Shown here one piece after another: positions 1 through 10,504 of a stretch of DNA of 64,000 nt. Each line of letters starts with the position of its first letter. The first letter of the stretch is position 1. Location: NCBI RefSeq assembly GCF_005862235.1, contig NZ_VCEK01000002.1, forward strand, positions 372,001-436,000, in the 5' to 3' direction. Made by a program: the position numbers and the translations under genes. Origin of the DNA: Saccharomonospora piscinae (lineage in GTDB: Bacteria; Actinomycetota; Actinomycetes; Mycobacteriales; Pseudonocardiaceae). A model generated the notes under the pieces. It was not told where the DNA came from. It worked only from the letters and a program-made list of their open reading frames with translations, and did not search any database.

Positions 1-258
1 CACGGCCGAGGACGCCCGCTCGCCCGCGGCGCCGCCCCACTCCACACCCAGCTCCGTGAGTTTCCGGCGCAACGTCGCGTCGGTTTCCGCGAGCGCCCGG
101 GACACGGTCTGCAACGCGGCCACCGCCTCCGAGATCCCCGCGATGCCCCGCCCCGCGCGGAACAGTTCGATCTCGTCGGCGAGCATGCCGTTGGTGTAGC
201 CGGTGAACCGGTGCTCCCGAATCCTCTCGGCGTGGGCCGAGATGTCGACGTCGTTCAT
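1..258 (-). CDS. PPE-like / WXG-type putative type VII secretion substrate (C-terminus outside window)
   Basis: Only the first 86 codons are present; the gene runs off the left edge. The visible part is alpha-helical with no signal peptide and carries a WxG-type turn (VEWGGAAGERA near residue 75), as in the N-terminal helical hairpin of PPE and WXG100-like ESX substrates. The ATG is preceded by AAGGA at good spacing. It lies 56 bases downstream of a same-strand PE-like gene, and PE-PPE partners are normally co-transcribed and fold as heterodimers. No secretion machinery is visible here. The substrate role is inferred from the motif and pairing; the missing C-terminus would decide the subfamily. 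Confidence 0.6.
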   Translation of the reverse strand, partial: MNDVDISAHAERIREHRFTGYTNGMLADEIELFRAGRGIAGISEAVAALQTVSRALAETDATLRRKLTELGVEWGGAAGERASSAV

Positions 259-314
259 CTCGTGTCCTTCTCTGGGCGAACGGCGGTCCTGCTGGGTCGT
301 GCTGCTAGCGGGTG

Positions 315-755
315 TCAGCCTCCGGCGGCGTCGCCGAGGGCGGCGGCGTTGCCGTCGTCCTCGGAGAGGTAGCGGCGACCCGCGGCGCGCAGCTGGTCGG
401 CCAACCCCTGCAGTCCGTGGACATAGGCCATGACCCGGCTGGCGTAGGAGTTCTCACCGTGGCTGACGACGGCGTTCCACGCCTCGGCGGCCTCCTGGGA
501 GACGATGTCGTCGGCGGGGGCCTTGATGTTCAGCGCTCCCACCTGCTCGGTCACCTTGCGTTCGAGTGCCTTGGCCTGTTCCTCGATAACGTCGGCCACG
601 GCGACGATCCGGTCGGGGGACACGGCGATGTCGCGCACGACCGGCACACCCGGAACGTCCGGAACTGCGGAATCACCGATGTCACCAAGGCTGTCAACGC
701 TGTCACTGCCCTGTTCCGGAAACGCCGCCCACGGCGACGCGGCTTCTCCTGACAC
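315..755 (-). CDS. PE-like small helical protein with YxxxD motif, putative type VII secretion partner
   Basis: A 146-residue acidic protein starting at GTG, with a G-rich Shine-Dalgarno (AGGGGG) just upstream. Residues about 45-130 are mostly helical, and near the end sits YLSED, matching the YxxxD/E secretion signal that follows the helical hairpin in one partner of ESX substrate pairs. There is no signal peptide or membrane segment. It precedes the WxG-containing gene on the same strand, as expected of a PE-PPE operon. The canonical Pro-Glu start is absent, so PE-like rather than PE is the safe name. Function beyond probable export is unknown. Confidence 0.6.
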   Translation of the reverse strand: MSGEAASPWAAFPEQGSDSVDSLGDIGDSAVPDVPGVPVVRDIAVSPDRIVAVADVIEEQAKALERKVTEQVGALNIKAPADDIVSQEAAEAWNAVVSHGENSYASRVMAYVHGLQGLADQLRAAGRRYLSEDDGNAAALGDAAGG

Positions 756-918
756 TGCACACCCCCTGCTACCGACAGTAGCCAGTCGACTTCTCTGCGC
801 AGGCTATCAAGCCCCACGTGACCGTGGCCTGAAATTCTCGCAGCGAAAGGCGGCATTCGGTGCACATTCCCAGGTCAATTCGCGAAGGAAAACCGCGCGC
901 CCGAACCGAACGGTTCCG

Positions 919-2181
919 TCAGTGCGCCGGAACGGACAGTTCTCCCCGCGCCGCCCTGACCGCGATGTCGGAACGGTGGTGCGCGCCGGGCAGATGCACC
1001 TTCGCGACACGCGCGTACGCCTGGTCCCTGGCCTCGGCGAGGTCGGAGCCGACCCCCACCACCGAGAGCACCCGACCGCCGCTGGACACGATCGCACCGT
1101 CGTCCCTCCGGCGCGTGCCCGCGTGCAGCACACCCTCGGCCTCACTGCCCGTGATGACGTCTCCGGTGCGGGGGCGGCCCGGGTAGCCGTCCGCCGCGAC
1201 GACCACCGTCACCGCGGCACCGTCGTCCCATTCCAGCGGCGGCTGCTCGGCCAGCGTCCCCGTGGCGGTCGCGTGCAGCAGCCGCACCACCGGGGTGTGC
1301 AGCAGAGCCAGCACGGCCTGGGTCTCCGGGTCGCCGAACCGGCAGTTGAACTCGATCACCTGCGGACCGGACGAGGTCAACGCCAGCCCCGCGTACAGCA
1401 GTCCCGAGAACGGCGTGCCCCGGTCGGCCAGCTCGGCCACGACGGGCGCCACGATCGACGACACGACGCTGTCCACCAGCCCGTCGGGAGCCCACGGCAG
1501 CGGCGCGTACGCGCCCATTCCCCCCGTGTTCGGTCCCGCGTCGTCGTCGCCGACCCGCTTGAAGTCCTGCGCCGGAAGCAGGGGCACCACGGTGCGCCCG
1601 TCGACGAGGCAGAACAGCGAGGCCTCGGGGCCGTCGAGGAACGACTCCAGTACCACGGGATGGCCGCCGTCCAGCAGCATCAGCGCGTGTTTCCGGGCAC
1701 GCGCGGGGTCCTCGGTCACGACCACACCCTTGCCCGCGGCGAGCCCGTCGTCCTTGACCACCCACGTCGGTCCGAACCGCGCGAGTGCGGCGTCGAGGTG
1801 AGCGGGGTTGTCCACCACCTCGCTGCGGGCCGTCGGCACCCCGGCCGCGACCATGATCTCCTTGGCGAACGACTTCGAGCCCTCGATCCGGGCCGCGTCG
1901 GCGCCGGGACCGAAACACGCCACCCCCGCGGCCCGCACCGCGTCGGCCGCACCCGCGACCAGCGGCACCTCGGGCCCGATCACCACGAGGTCGGCCTTCC
2001 ACGACACCGCCAGTTCCGCGATGGCGGCGGGCTCGGTGAGGTCCACTCCGAGTGTCTCCGACACGGCGGCCGTCCCGGCGTTGCCGGGCGCGCAGGCGAG
2101 TGCCGTCACCGCCGGATCGTGGGACGCGGCGAGGAGAAGGGCGTGCTCACGGGCTCCGGAGCCGATAACCAGGACGCGCAC
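919..2181 (-). CDS. purD: Phosphoribosylamine--glycine ligase (GAR synthetase)
   Basis: Catalyses ATP-dependent joining of glycine to 5-phosphoribosylamine, the second step of de novo purine synthesis, in the cytoplasm. The protein opens [14 protein letters not shown], the PurD N-domain signature, followed by an ATP-grasp core ([15 protein letters not shown]) and NCRFGDPE near the C-terminus. From GTG 2181 it has 420 residues, the usual family length. TACGCT lies seven bases before this GTG, suggesting a leaderless mRNA. An in-frame ATG at 2226 has a strong GGGAGGAG but would add 15 non-conserved residues, so the start is not certain. A small inverted repeat (903-916) follows the stop. It is divergent from the phosphodiesterase gene. 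Confidence 0.95.
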   Translation of the reverse strand: MRVLVIGSGAREHALLLAASHDPAVTALACAPGNAGTAAVSETLGVDLTEPAAIAELAVSWKADLVVIGPEVPLVAGAADAVRAAGVACFGPGADAARIEGSKSFAKEIMVAAGVPTARSEVVDNPAHLDAALARFGPTWVVKDDGLAAGKGVVVTEDPARARKHALMLLDGGHPVVLESFLDGPEASLFCLVDGRTVVPLLPAQDFKRVGDDDAGPNTGGMGAYAPLPWAPDGLVDSVVSSIVAPVVAELADRGTPFSGLLYAGLALTSSGPQVIEFNCRFGDPETQAVLALLHTPVVRLLHATATGTLAEQPPLEWDDGAAVTVVVAADGYPGRPRTGDVITGSEAEGVLHAGTRRRDDGAIVSSGGRVLSVVGVGSDLAEARDQAYARVAKVHLPGAHHRSDIAVRAARGELSVPAH

Positions 2182-2315
2182 GTGCCACAGCGTAAGCTCC
2201 GCCGGTCGGTCGGCGTTCACCGGCATGTCTCCTCCCGGCCCCCGCCGGGTCGCCGGGGCGTCGCGACGACCGACGAAGGTCGGACGGCACCGGACAACAC
2301 GAGAAAGGGCGCACC

Positions 2316-3449
2316 ATGCGAAACAGACTGGCACTGCTGGCCCTCTGTGGTCTGGCGGTGCTCGGCGTCACCGCGGCCACCGCGCACGCCGAGCCCGGCG
2401 AGAACCCCCGGACGGGTGACACCCGGCACGGGCCGAGCGAGGCGCGGGACGACTTCGTGGTCATCGGCCACCGGGGCGCCTCGGGATACCGGCCCGAACA
2501 CACCCTCGCCTCCTACGAACTCGCCGCGAGGATGGGCGCCGACTACATCGAGCCCGATCTCGTGACCACGAAGGACGGGGTGCTGGTCGCCCGGCACGAA
2601 CCCGAGATCGGCGGGACCACCGACGTGGCGCGCCGCCCCGAGTTCGCCGACCGCGAAACCACCAAGATCGTCGACGGTCAGCCGGTGACCGGCTGGTTCG
2701 CCGAGGACTTCACACTCGCCGAGCTGAAGACCCTGCGTGCCGTCGAGCGCATTCCCGGCCTCCGCCCGAACAACACGATCTACAACGGCCGGTTCGAGGT
2801 TCCCACGCTGCAGGAGGTCGTCGACCTCTCGCGGCGGCTGTCCCGCGAGCTGGGCCGCTCGATCGGCCTCTACATCGAGACCAAGCACCCCACCTACTTC
2901 GCCGAGCAGGACCTGGCCCTGGAACCCGCGCTGGTGCAGACCCTGCGGCGCAACGGCCTCAACCGGCCGAACGCCGACGTCTACGTCCAGTCGTTCGAGG
3001 TGGGCAACCTCCGGCAGCTCGACCGGTGGCTGCGGGTGCCGCTCGTGCAGCTCATCGGTGGCTCCGGCGCGCCGTACGACTTCGTCCACTCCGGCGACCC
3101 GCGCACCTACGACGACCTGCTGACCCGCGAGGGGCTGGCCGAGGTGGCGACCTACGCCGACGGACTCGGCCCTGCCAAGGATCGCGTCATCCCCCGCGAG
3201 GCCGACGGCACTCTCGGCGAGCCGAGCTCGCTCGTCACCGACGCGCACCGGGCCGGGCTCGTCGTGCATCCGTGGACGTTCCGTGCGGAGAACGAGTTCC
3301 TGCCCACCGACCTGCGCTCGTCCGGCGATCCCGCCGCGTGGGGCGACATCTTCGCGGAGTACGAGGCGTTCCTGGCGACCGGCATCGACGGCGTGTTCGC
3401 CGATCATCCCGACATCGCGGTGGAGGCCACGCGCGCCCTGCGCGACTGA
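2316..3449 (+). CDS. Secreted glycerophosphodiester phosphodiesterase
   Basis: Hydrolyses glycerophosphodiesters to glycerol 3-phosphate and an alcohol, probably outside the membrane. A 25-residue Sec signal peptide ends at TAHA. The catalytic GDPD motif [12 protein letters not shown] follows at about residues 50-61, with metal-binding acidic residues in IEPDLV and the IETKHP strand further on. The 377-residue length fits the secreted GlpQ class. A weak AAAGGG precedes the ATG. The gene is divergent from purD and convergent with purA, and ends inside a 10-bp tandem repeat followed by a strong terminator. Confidence 0.92.
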   Translation: MRNRLALLALCGLAVLGVTAATAHAEPGENPRTGDTRHGPSEARDDFVVIGHRGASGYRPEHTLASYELAARMGADYIEPDLVTTKDGVLVARHEPEIGGTTDVARRPEFADRETTKIVDGQPVTGWFAEDFTLAELKTLRAVERIPGLRPNNTIYNGRFEVPTLQEVVDLSRRLSRELGRSIGLYIETKHPTYFAEQDLALEPALVQTLRRNGLNRPNADVYVQSFEVGNLRQLDRWLRVPLVQLIGGSGAPYDFVHSGDPRTYDDLLTREGLAEVATYADGLGPAKDRVIPREADGTLGEPSSLVTDAHRAGLVVHPWTFRAENEFLPTDLRSSGDPAAWGDIFAEYEAFLATGIDGVFADHPDIAVEATRALRD

Positions 3450-3500
3450 CCGCGACTGACCGCGACTGACCGCGACTGACCGCAACTGACCGCAACTGAC
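3441..3500 (+). repeat. Six tandem copies of a 10-bp unit spanning the stop codon
   Basis: The unit CGCGACTGAC is repeated six times without gaps; the last two copies read CGCAACTGAC. The first copy contains the TGA that ends the phosphodiesterase gene. Because the unit is 10 bases long, successive copies place TGA in all three forward frames. It may be replication slippage or a deliberate frame-independent stop; the sequence alone cannot tell. Confidence 0.95.
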
Positions 3501-3517
3501 GCCGCCCGCGACGCGGC

Positions 3518-3553
3518 GGATTCCGTCCCCGGCACTCCCCGGGGACGGAATCC
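3518..3553. terminator. Strong bidirectional terminator hairpin between convergent genes
   Basis: A perfect 15-bp stem (GGATTCCGTCCCCGG with its complement) closes a 6-base loop. It lies between the convergent phosphodiesterase gene and purA, four bases from the purA stop, so it can serve both strands. There is no U-tract, as is common in high-GC actinobacteria. Confidence 0.85.
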
Positions 3554-3556
3554 GGC

Positions 3557-4897
<1,341 letters not shown>

Positions 4898-4935
4898 TCA
4901 AGATGCCGGTGCATGAGCCTAACCGAGGAGCGGGC

Positions 4936-5592
4936 GTGAGTGGACTGGTGCTGGCTTGCGGAGACGCGGCCGAGTTGGTAGCGAGCACGGATTCCCGGGC
5001 GCTGGACGGCGTGCCGGTGGAGCCCGTGCCCGCCCGGCCGGGCAGGCGGGAGGTCGACCCGCTGCTCGGGCCGTCGGTCGTGGTGGCAGGCACCGACGCC
5101 GACCTCGCCGCCGTACTGCTCCGGCTGCTGCGCAAGGACCGGCTGGCCACCACGACGGTGGGCTACGTGCCCTCGGACCGGGACTCGGCCGTCGCTCGCC
5201 TGTGGGCGCTGCCGACCGACCCGGCCGAGGCCCTCGACCTGGCGCTGACGGGCGAGGCGCGGCCCGTCGCGCTGGTGCGCGACGACGCGGGCGGAGTGCT
5301 CGCGGGCAGCGGCCTGCTCGCCCCGGTACGGGGCATCGGCTACTGCGACGACACCGTCGCGCTGCGCGGTGACGCCAGTTCGATCGAGGTTCACGCGGGC
5401 GTGGCCGGACTCGTCGTCACGGTCACCCGTGGCCGGTGGCGGCGCCGCCGCACCATTCACGAGGGACGCGCCTTCCAGCTCGGGTGCGAGCCGACCACAC
5501 CGGTGCTGGACGGCGTGGCGTACCCGCGGTCGATGCAGCGCTGGACGTGGTACCGGCACACCGAGGATCTGCGGCTGATCCGCCCCGTCTGA
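4936..5592 (+). CDS. Conserved hypothetical protein beside purA (Rv0358-like position)
   Basis: A 218-residue soluble protein of unknown function. The start is GTG 4936, chosen because GAGGAG lies five bases upstream; a further ATG at 4903 has no such site. The N-terminal half contains DPLLGPSVVVAGTDADL and a LWALPTDPAEALDLAL segment. The C-terminal half is basic (GRWRRRRTIHEGRAFQLGC) and ends MQRWTWYRHTEDLRLIRP. No signal peptide, membrane segment or catalytic motif is recognised. From memory, mycobacteria keep a similar-sized conserved hypothetical next to purA, which supports it being a real, vertically inherited gene. Confidence 0.8.
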   Translation: MSGLVLACGDAAELVASTDSRALDGVPVEPVPARPGRREVDPLLGPSVVVAGTDADLAAVLLRLLRKDRLATTTVGYVPSDRDSAVARLWALPTDPAEALDLALTGEARPVALVRDDAGGVLAGSGLLAPVRGIGYCDDTVALRGDASSIEVHAGVAGLVVTVTRGRWRRRRTIHEGRAFQLGCEPTTPVLDGVAYPRSMQRWTWYRHTEDLRLIRPV

Positions 5593-5671
5593 GCGCGGTG
5601 GTTTTCTGTCACGGCGGGAGCAAAAACGACCACGCCGTTCGTGACCTGCGCAGGAATACCTCGCCAGCGCA

Positions 5672-5699
5672 TTGACAATGACCGTTGTCGCAACAGAAT
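5672..5699 (+). promoter_or_regulatory. Promoter with overlapping inverted-repeat operator upstream of lipase
   Basis: TTGACA (5672-5677) and CAGAAT (5694-5699) are separated by 16 bases and fit a primary-sigma promoter. The -35 overlaps the 18-bp inverted repeat TGACAATGACCGTTGTCG (5673-5690). Fifteen of its 18 bases recur at 47380-47397 before the MpaB-like gene, so it is probably a repressor site of TetR type. The regulator is not identified. Confidence 0.65.
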
Positions 5700-5740
5700 C
5701 CGGCCAGGACAGCGCTGTCACTCATTCACAAGGAGCGCCC

Positions 5741-7012
5741 ATGCCTCCCCCTGGCCGGACTCGCCGTTGCCTCGCCCTACTCGCCGCCGCCACCACCGGA
5801 CTCGCCGTGCTGACCGCGGGCGCCACCGCGCACGCCGACACCGAGCCCGCCGACACCGCCGCGACCGGCACCGCCGACTTCTACACCCCGCCGTCGCCGT
5901 TGCCCGAGGGCAGGCCGGGCGATGTGATCCGGTCGGAACCGAGCGAGTTCTTCCTCGATCCGGTGAAGCTCATCAGGCCGGCCGCCGACGTGTACCGCGT
6001 GATGTATCGCAGCACCGACACCCACGGTGAGCCGATGGCCGTGACGGGCACGGTGCTGGTGCCCCACGCCGAGTGGCGCGGCGACGGCGACCGGCCGCTC
6101 GTCAGCTACGCGCCGGGCACCCAGGGCGTCGGCGACCACTGCGCCCCGTCGAAGCTGCTGCGCCTCGGCCTGGAGTACGAGGGACCGTTCCTCTCCGGGC
6201 TGCTGGCCCTCGGCTACGCGGTGGTGATCACCGACTATGAGGGCCTCGGCACCCCGGGGATGCACACCTACGTGAACCGTGCCTCCGAGGGCCACGCCGT
6301 CCTCGACGCGGCCCGCGCCGCGCTGCGCCTGCCCGAGGCCGGGCTGTCACCGGAGACGCCCGTCGGGCTCGCGGGATACTCCCAGGGCGGCGGAGCGTCC
6401 GCGGCGGCGGCCGAGCTGCGCGGCGAGTACGCCCCCGAACTCGACGTCAAGGGCGCCTACGCCGGTGCGCCGCCCGCCGACCTCGCCGAGGTGGCGCCGG
6501 CCCTCGACGGGCACTACGCGGCGGGCTTTCTCGCCTTCTCCCTGCTGAGCATCGAGGCCGCCTACCCGCAGGTCGACCTCGACGATGTGCTGAACGACGA
6601 GGGCCGTCAGGTTCTCGACGAGGCGTCCGACGACTGCACGGCCGACGCGATCCTGCACCACGCCTTCCAGCGCACCGACGAGCTCACCCTGGACGGCAGG
6701 CCGCTCGCGGAGTACCTGAACGAGGAGCCCTACGCCTCCGTGGTCGCCGAGCAGCTCATCGGCGAGCGCACCCCCGACGTGCCGGTGTTCATCCTGCACA
6801 GCAGGCTCGACGACATCGTGCCCTACGCCCAGGGCAGGCAGCTTGCGGTGGACTGGTGCGAACAGGGCGCCACGCTGACGTTCCGGACCTCGTACGTGCC
6901 CTCCCACATCGGCGGCATGCTGCGCGCCTACCCCGAGGCGGTGGCGTGGCTGGCCGCGCGCTTCGACGGCGACCCCGCGGCGAGCAACTGCGGCCGCGTG
7001 CTGGGCGCCTGA
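5741..7012 (+). CDS. Secreted lipase / alpha-beta hydrolase (secretory lipase family)
   Basis: An exported esterase or lipase of the LIP family. From ATG 5741 (AGGAG five bases upstream) it has 423 residues and begins with a signal peptide (basic start, hydrophobic core, cleavage after AHA). The triad is visible: nucleophile in GYSQGG, aspartate in HSRLDDIVP, histidine in VPSHIGG. Cysteines in VGDHCAPS, DDCTAD, VDWCEQ and ASNCGR may form disulfides as in secreted relatives. It is preceded by a promoter-operator and followed by a strong hairpin, so it is probably a single-gene unit. Substrate unknown. Confidence 0.9.
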   Translation: MPPPGRTRRCLALLAAATTGLAVLTAGATAHADTEPADTAATGTADFYTPPSPLPEGRPGDVIRSEPSEFFLDPVKLIRPAADVYRVMYRSTDTHGEPMAVTGTVLVPHAEWRGDGDRPLVSYAPGTQGVGDHCAPSKLLRLGLEYEGPFLSGLLALGYAVVITDYEGLGTPGMHTYVNRASEGHAVLDAARAALRLPEAGLSPETPVGLAGYSQGGGASAAAAELRGEYAPELDVKGAYAGAPPADLAEVAPALDGHYAAGFLAFSLLSIEAAYPQVDLDDVLNDEGRQVLDEASDDCTADAILHHAFQRTDELTLDGRPLAEYLNEEPYASVVAEQLIGERTPDVPVFILHSRLDDIVPYAQGRQLAVDWCEQGATLTFRTSYVPSHIGGMLRAYPEAVAWLAARFDGDPAASNCGRVLGA

Positions 7013-7019
7013 CATCGAC

Positions 7020-7061
7020 ACCGTGCGGGGCCGGGTCCGCGTGGGGACGGCCCCGCACGGT
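7020..7061 (+). terminator. Terminator hairpin after the lipase gene
   Basis: A perfect 14-bp stem (ACCGTGCGGGGCCG with its complement) around a 14-base loop begins eight bases after the lipase stop. It isolates the lipase from the nuclease lipoprotein gene. Confidence 0.8.
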
Positions 7062-7115
7062 GGCGAGCGACCCGAAAGTATTGATCTGTTCACCCGATTC
7101 GGACACAGTCGAGGC

Positions 7116-7820
7116 GTGACACTTTCGCGTACGCTTCGTATCGTCTCCGCTACGGCGGGTGCCGCCCTGCTGGCGGCGTGTTCGCTTCAGATCGACGCGG
7201 GCGCCGACGCCGACTCGGATCGGTCGACGACGTCGGCCTCGTCCGCGAGTACTACTTCCTCCTCCACGGACGGCTCCGCGGGCACCGGCGACGAGGGCAC
7301 CGCCCGCGCGCAACTGGCCGAGCTCACCGTGGCCGACGACGGCAGCATCGACGGCTACGACCGCGACCACTTCCCGCACTGGAGCTCGCAGGGCGAGGGC
7401 TGCGACACCCGCGAGGTCGTGCTCCGGCGCGACGGGGAGGACGTCGAGGTCGACTCGGACTGCTACCCCACCTCCGGTACCTGGACCAGCCCGTACGACG
7501 GGGAAACGTGGACCGACCCCTCGGACGTCGACATCGACCACATGGTGCCGCTGGCCGAAGCGTGGCGCTCCGGGGCGGACGAGTGGACCGACGAGCGCCG
7601 CGAGGAGTTCGCCAACGACCTCGACGGCGTCAACCTGCTCGCGGTCACCGACAACGTCAACCAGTCCAAGAGCGACCAGGCGCCCGAGGACTGGAAGCCG
7701 CCGTCGGAGGACTACTGGTGCACGTACGCGATCCAGTGGATCGACGTGAAGCACACCTGGGAACTGACCGTGGAGCGGGACGAGCGCACCGAGCTGGAGA
7801 GCATGCTTCAGCGCTGCTGA
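7116..7820 (+). CDS. HNH-endonuclease-family (DUF1524-like) lipoprotein
   Basis: A 234-residue putative nuclease anchored outside the membrane. The start is GTG 7116, which puts a lipoprotein signal at the N-terminus: hydrophobic core then LLAAC, the lipobox with Cys near residue 21. A Ser/Thr-rich linker follows. The catalytic block IDHMVPLAEAWRSGA and, further on, NLLAVTDNVNQSKSDQAPEDW-type residues are the DHxxPLxxAW and NxxK signature of secreted HNH nucleases in this family. Two conserved cysteines flank the domain. It probably acts on extracellular DNA; that is inference. It is convergent with the DUF3151 gene, ten bases away. Confidence 0.88.
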   Translation: MTLSRTLRIVSATAGAALLAACSLQIDAGADADSDRSTTSASSASTTSSSTDGSAGTGDEGTARAQLAELTVADDGSIDGYDRDHFPHWSSQGEGCDTREVVLRRDGEDVEVDSDCYPTSGTWTSPYDGETWTDPSDVDIDHMVPLAEAWRSGADEWTDERREEFANDLDGVNLLAVTDNVNQSKSDQAPEDWKPPSEDYWCTYAIQWIDVKHTWELTVERDERTELESMLQRC

Positions 7821-7830
7821 GGCGTCGCGC

Positions 7831-8247
7831 CTACCCGGCGAGCCCCGTGGCCTTCGCGGCCTCGGGATCGGAGTCGGCGAGCAACGTGGTGCAGCGCTCG
7901 TACTCGTCGACCTCGCCGACTCGCTGCGCCGCGCGGGCCAGCGCGGCCACCGAGCGCAGGAATCCCTGGTTCGGCCGGTGGGACCACGGCACCGGGCCGA
8001 ACCCCTTCCAGCCCGACCGGCGCAGCTGGTCCAGACCACGGTGATAGCCCGTGCGCGCGTAGGCGTAGGCGGCGACGGCCTCACCGGCGTCGAGCGCGCG
8101 CTCGGCCAGCGCGGCCCACGCCTCGCTGAAGTCGGGGTGTTCGGCCGCGACCTCGGCCGGATCGGTGTCCGCGTCGAGGGCCGCCTGCGGCCCGGGACGG
8201 TCCGGGAGTCGGGTGGGCTCGGGCTCGAGAAGGTTGCCGTGCGTCAT
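7831..8247 (-). CDS. DUF3151 family protein
   Basis: A 138-residue cytoplasmic protein of unknown function. It begins MTHGNLLEPEPTRLP; the NLL-P-PTxLP opening and the RTGYHRGLDQLRRSGWKGFGPVPW block are typical of DUF3151, an actinobacterial family with a TPR-like helical core (residues about 30-130). ATG 8247 is chosen because CACAAT sits six bases before it, suggesting a leaderless transcript; another ATG at 8265 is possible. It lies downstream of fba, as in mycobacteria, separated by a hairpin repeat. Confidence 0.82.
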   Translation of the reverse strand: MTHGNLLEPEPTRLPDRPGPQAALDADTDPAEVAAEHPDFSEAWAALAERALDAGEAVAAYAYARTGYHRGLDQLRRSGWKGFGPVPWSHRPNQGFLRSVAALARAAQRVGEVDEYERCTTLLADSDPEAAKATGLAG

Positions 8248-8290
8248 GCCGTCATTGTGCGCCATGCCCGGGTCGCCGGTCGGCGGGTGC

Positions 8291-8369
8291 AGCGAAGGCC
8301 ACCCTCACTGCATCCTGTGCCGCGAAGGCCACCCTCACTGCGTCCTGTGCAGCGAGGGTGGCCTTCGCG
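8291..8369. repeat. Two 30-bp direct repeats plus inverted copy forming a REP-like hairpin
   Basis: Two tandem 30-bp copies (8291-8320, 8321-8350) share GCGAAGGCCACCCTCACTGC and differ at two positions. An inverted partial copy at 8354-8369 pairs perfectly over 16 bp with 8321-8336 across a 17-base loop. It lies between the fba stop and the DUF3151 start, so it may end fba transcription. I recall similar AAGGCCACCC elements scattered in related genomes, but cannot check. Confidence 0.85.
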
Positions 8370-8388
8370 GCATCACCTCACCCGGCAC

Positions 8389-9417
<1,029 letters not shown>

Positions 9418-9554
9418 CGTTGTCCTCCTCGAAACGGGCGCGTGGCGGACGGGCCCCGGTTCCGGCGCGGCCTGCCGAAGCCGGGACACCTCCCTTCAAC
9501 CGCATCCTACGAGCAGCGGTCCCCGCGCGCGGATGACGAGCACGACCCCTTTCC

Positions 9555-10385
9555 CTAGACCTCCATTGCCTCGGCGATCGCCTGGTAGGCGGGGCGCGGA
9601 TCCAGGTCGGAGGGCAGGACCTGCGCACACACGTGGTCGGCGCCCGCGTCGAGGTGAGCTCGCAGGCCCCGTGCCACGGTGGCGGCGTCGCCGTGGATCG
9701 CCAACGCGTCGACGAGCGCGTCGCTGCCGCCCTCGGCCATGTCCTCGTCCGTCCAGCCGAGCCTGCGCAGGTTCGCCGCGTAGTTCGTCAGCCCCAGGTA
9801 GAGGGAGATCACGGGCCTCGCGGTGCGCCGGGCGGACTCCGGCACCGGGTCCAGGACGACCTTCTGCTCGGGCGCGAGCAGTACGCCGTCGCCCACGGTC
9901 TCGCGCGCGAAGCGGGTGTGTTCCGGTGTGGTGAGGTACGGGTGCGCCCCAGCCGTGCGCTCGGCCGACAGCCGGAGCGCCTTCGGCCCGAGCGCGGCGA
10001 GCGCGGTGGCGGACCGGGGAACGCCCTCGGCGTCGAGCACATCGAGGTAGGACACCATCGTGTCGAAGGGCTTGGCGTACTCGCGGGTGGCCTCGCGGTG
10101 CCCGATGCCGACGCCGAGCAGGAGCCTGCCCGGGTGTTTGGCGTCAATGCGGTGGAACGAGCGGGCCAGCGCCACGGGATCGGCCTGCCACATGTTGACG
10201 ATGCCGGTGGCCACGGTGATGCGCTCCGTGGCGTCGAGCAGGGTCTCGACGATCCGCAGGTCCTCGGGCGGCGAGCCACCCACCCAGATGGTGCCGTAGC
10301 CGAGCCGTTCCACGTCGGCGGCGAGTGCGGCGTCGAGGTCGCCCGCGGCGCGCCAGAGGCCGAGGGTGCCCAGGTTCACTGTCAT
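9555..10385 (-). CDS. LLM-class F420-dependent oxidoreductase
   Basis: A luciferase-like flavin or F420-dependent oxidoreductase of 276 residues. It opens VNLGTLGLWRA, has YGTIWVGGSPPEDLRIVETLL, VATGIVNMWQADP, and GRLLLGVGIGHREA, the usual bacterial-luciferase-fold blocks, and ends with a DHVCAQVLPSDLDPR segment. Closely similar proteins in actinobacteria are assigned to the F420-dependent MSMEG-type subfamily; the cofactor is inferred from that. The start is ATG 10385; no clear ribosome site precedes it. It is divergent from an SDR gene with a palindromic element in between. Substrate unknown. Confidence 0.85.
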   Translation of the reverse strand: MTVNLGTLGLWRAAGDLDAALAADVERLGYGTIWVGGSPPEDLRIVETLLDATERITVATGIVNMWQADPVALARSFHRIDAKHPGRLLLGVGIGHREATREYAKPFDTMVSYLDVLDAEGVPRSATALAALGPKALRLSAERTAGAHPYLTTPEHTRFARETVGDGVLLAPEQKVVLDPVPESARRTARPVISLYLGLTNYAANLRRLGWTDEDMAEGGSDALVDALAIHGDAATVARGLRAHLDAGADHVCAQVLPSDLDPRPAYQAIAEAMEV

Positions 10386-10439
10386 GTGGGGTGACAACGC
10401 GAGCACGGTGGGCTCGCATTCCCCCACCAACCCTACCGA

Positions 10440-10454
10440 GAAGTAGCCTACTTC
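10440..10454. promoter_or_regulatory. Palindromic operator candidate between LLM and SDR genes
   Basis: GAAGTAG-C-CTACTTC is a perfect 15-bp inverted repeat in the 119-base divergent gap. It is followed by a second imperfect repeat (ACTTcgagtAAGT). The pattern fits a TetR-type operator, but no such regulator gene is adjacent. Confidence 0.5.
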
Positions 10455-10504
10455 GAGTAAGTTGCGGTAGCGTCCCGACACCCCGCCACCGAGGAGGCAC
10501 TCCG

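Noticed and set aside
505-2565. A 686-codon open frame across the PE-like gene and purD
   Set aside because: It runs antisense to two well-supported genes and is Arg/His-rich with no recognisable fold.
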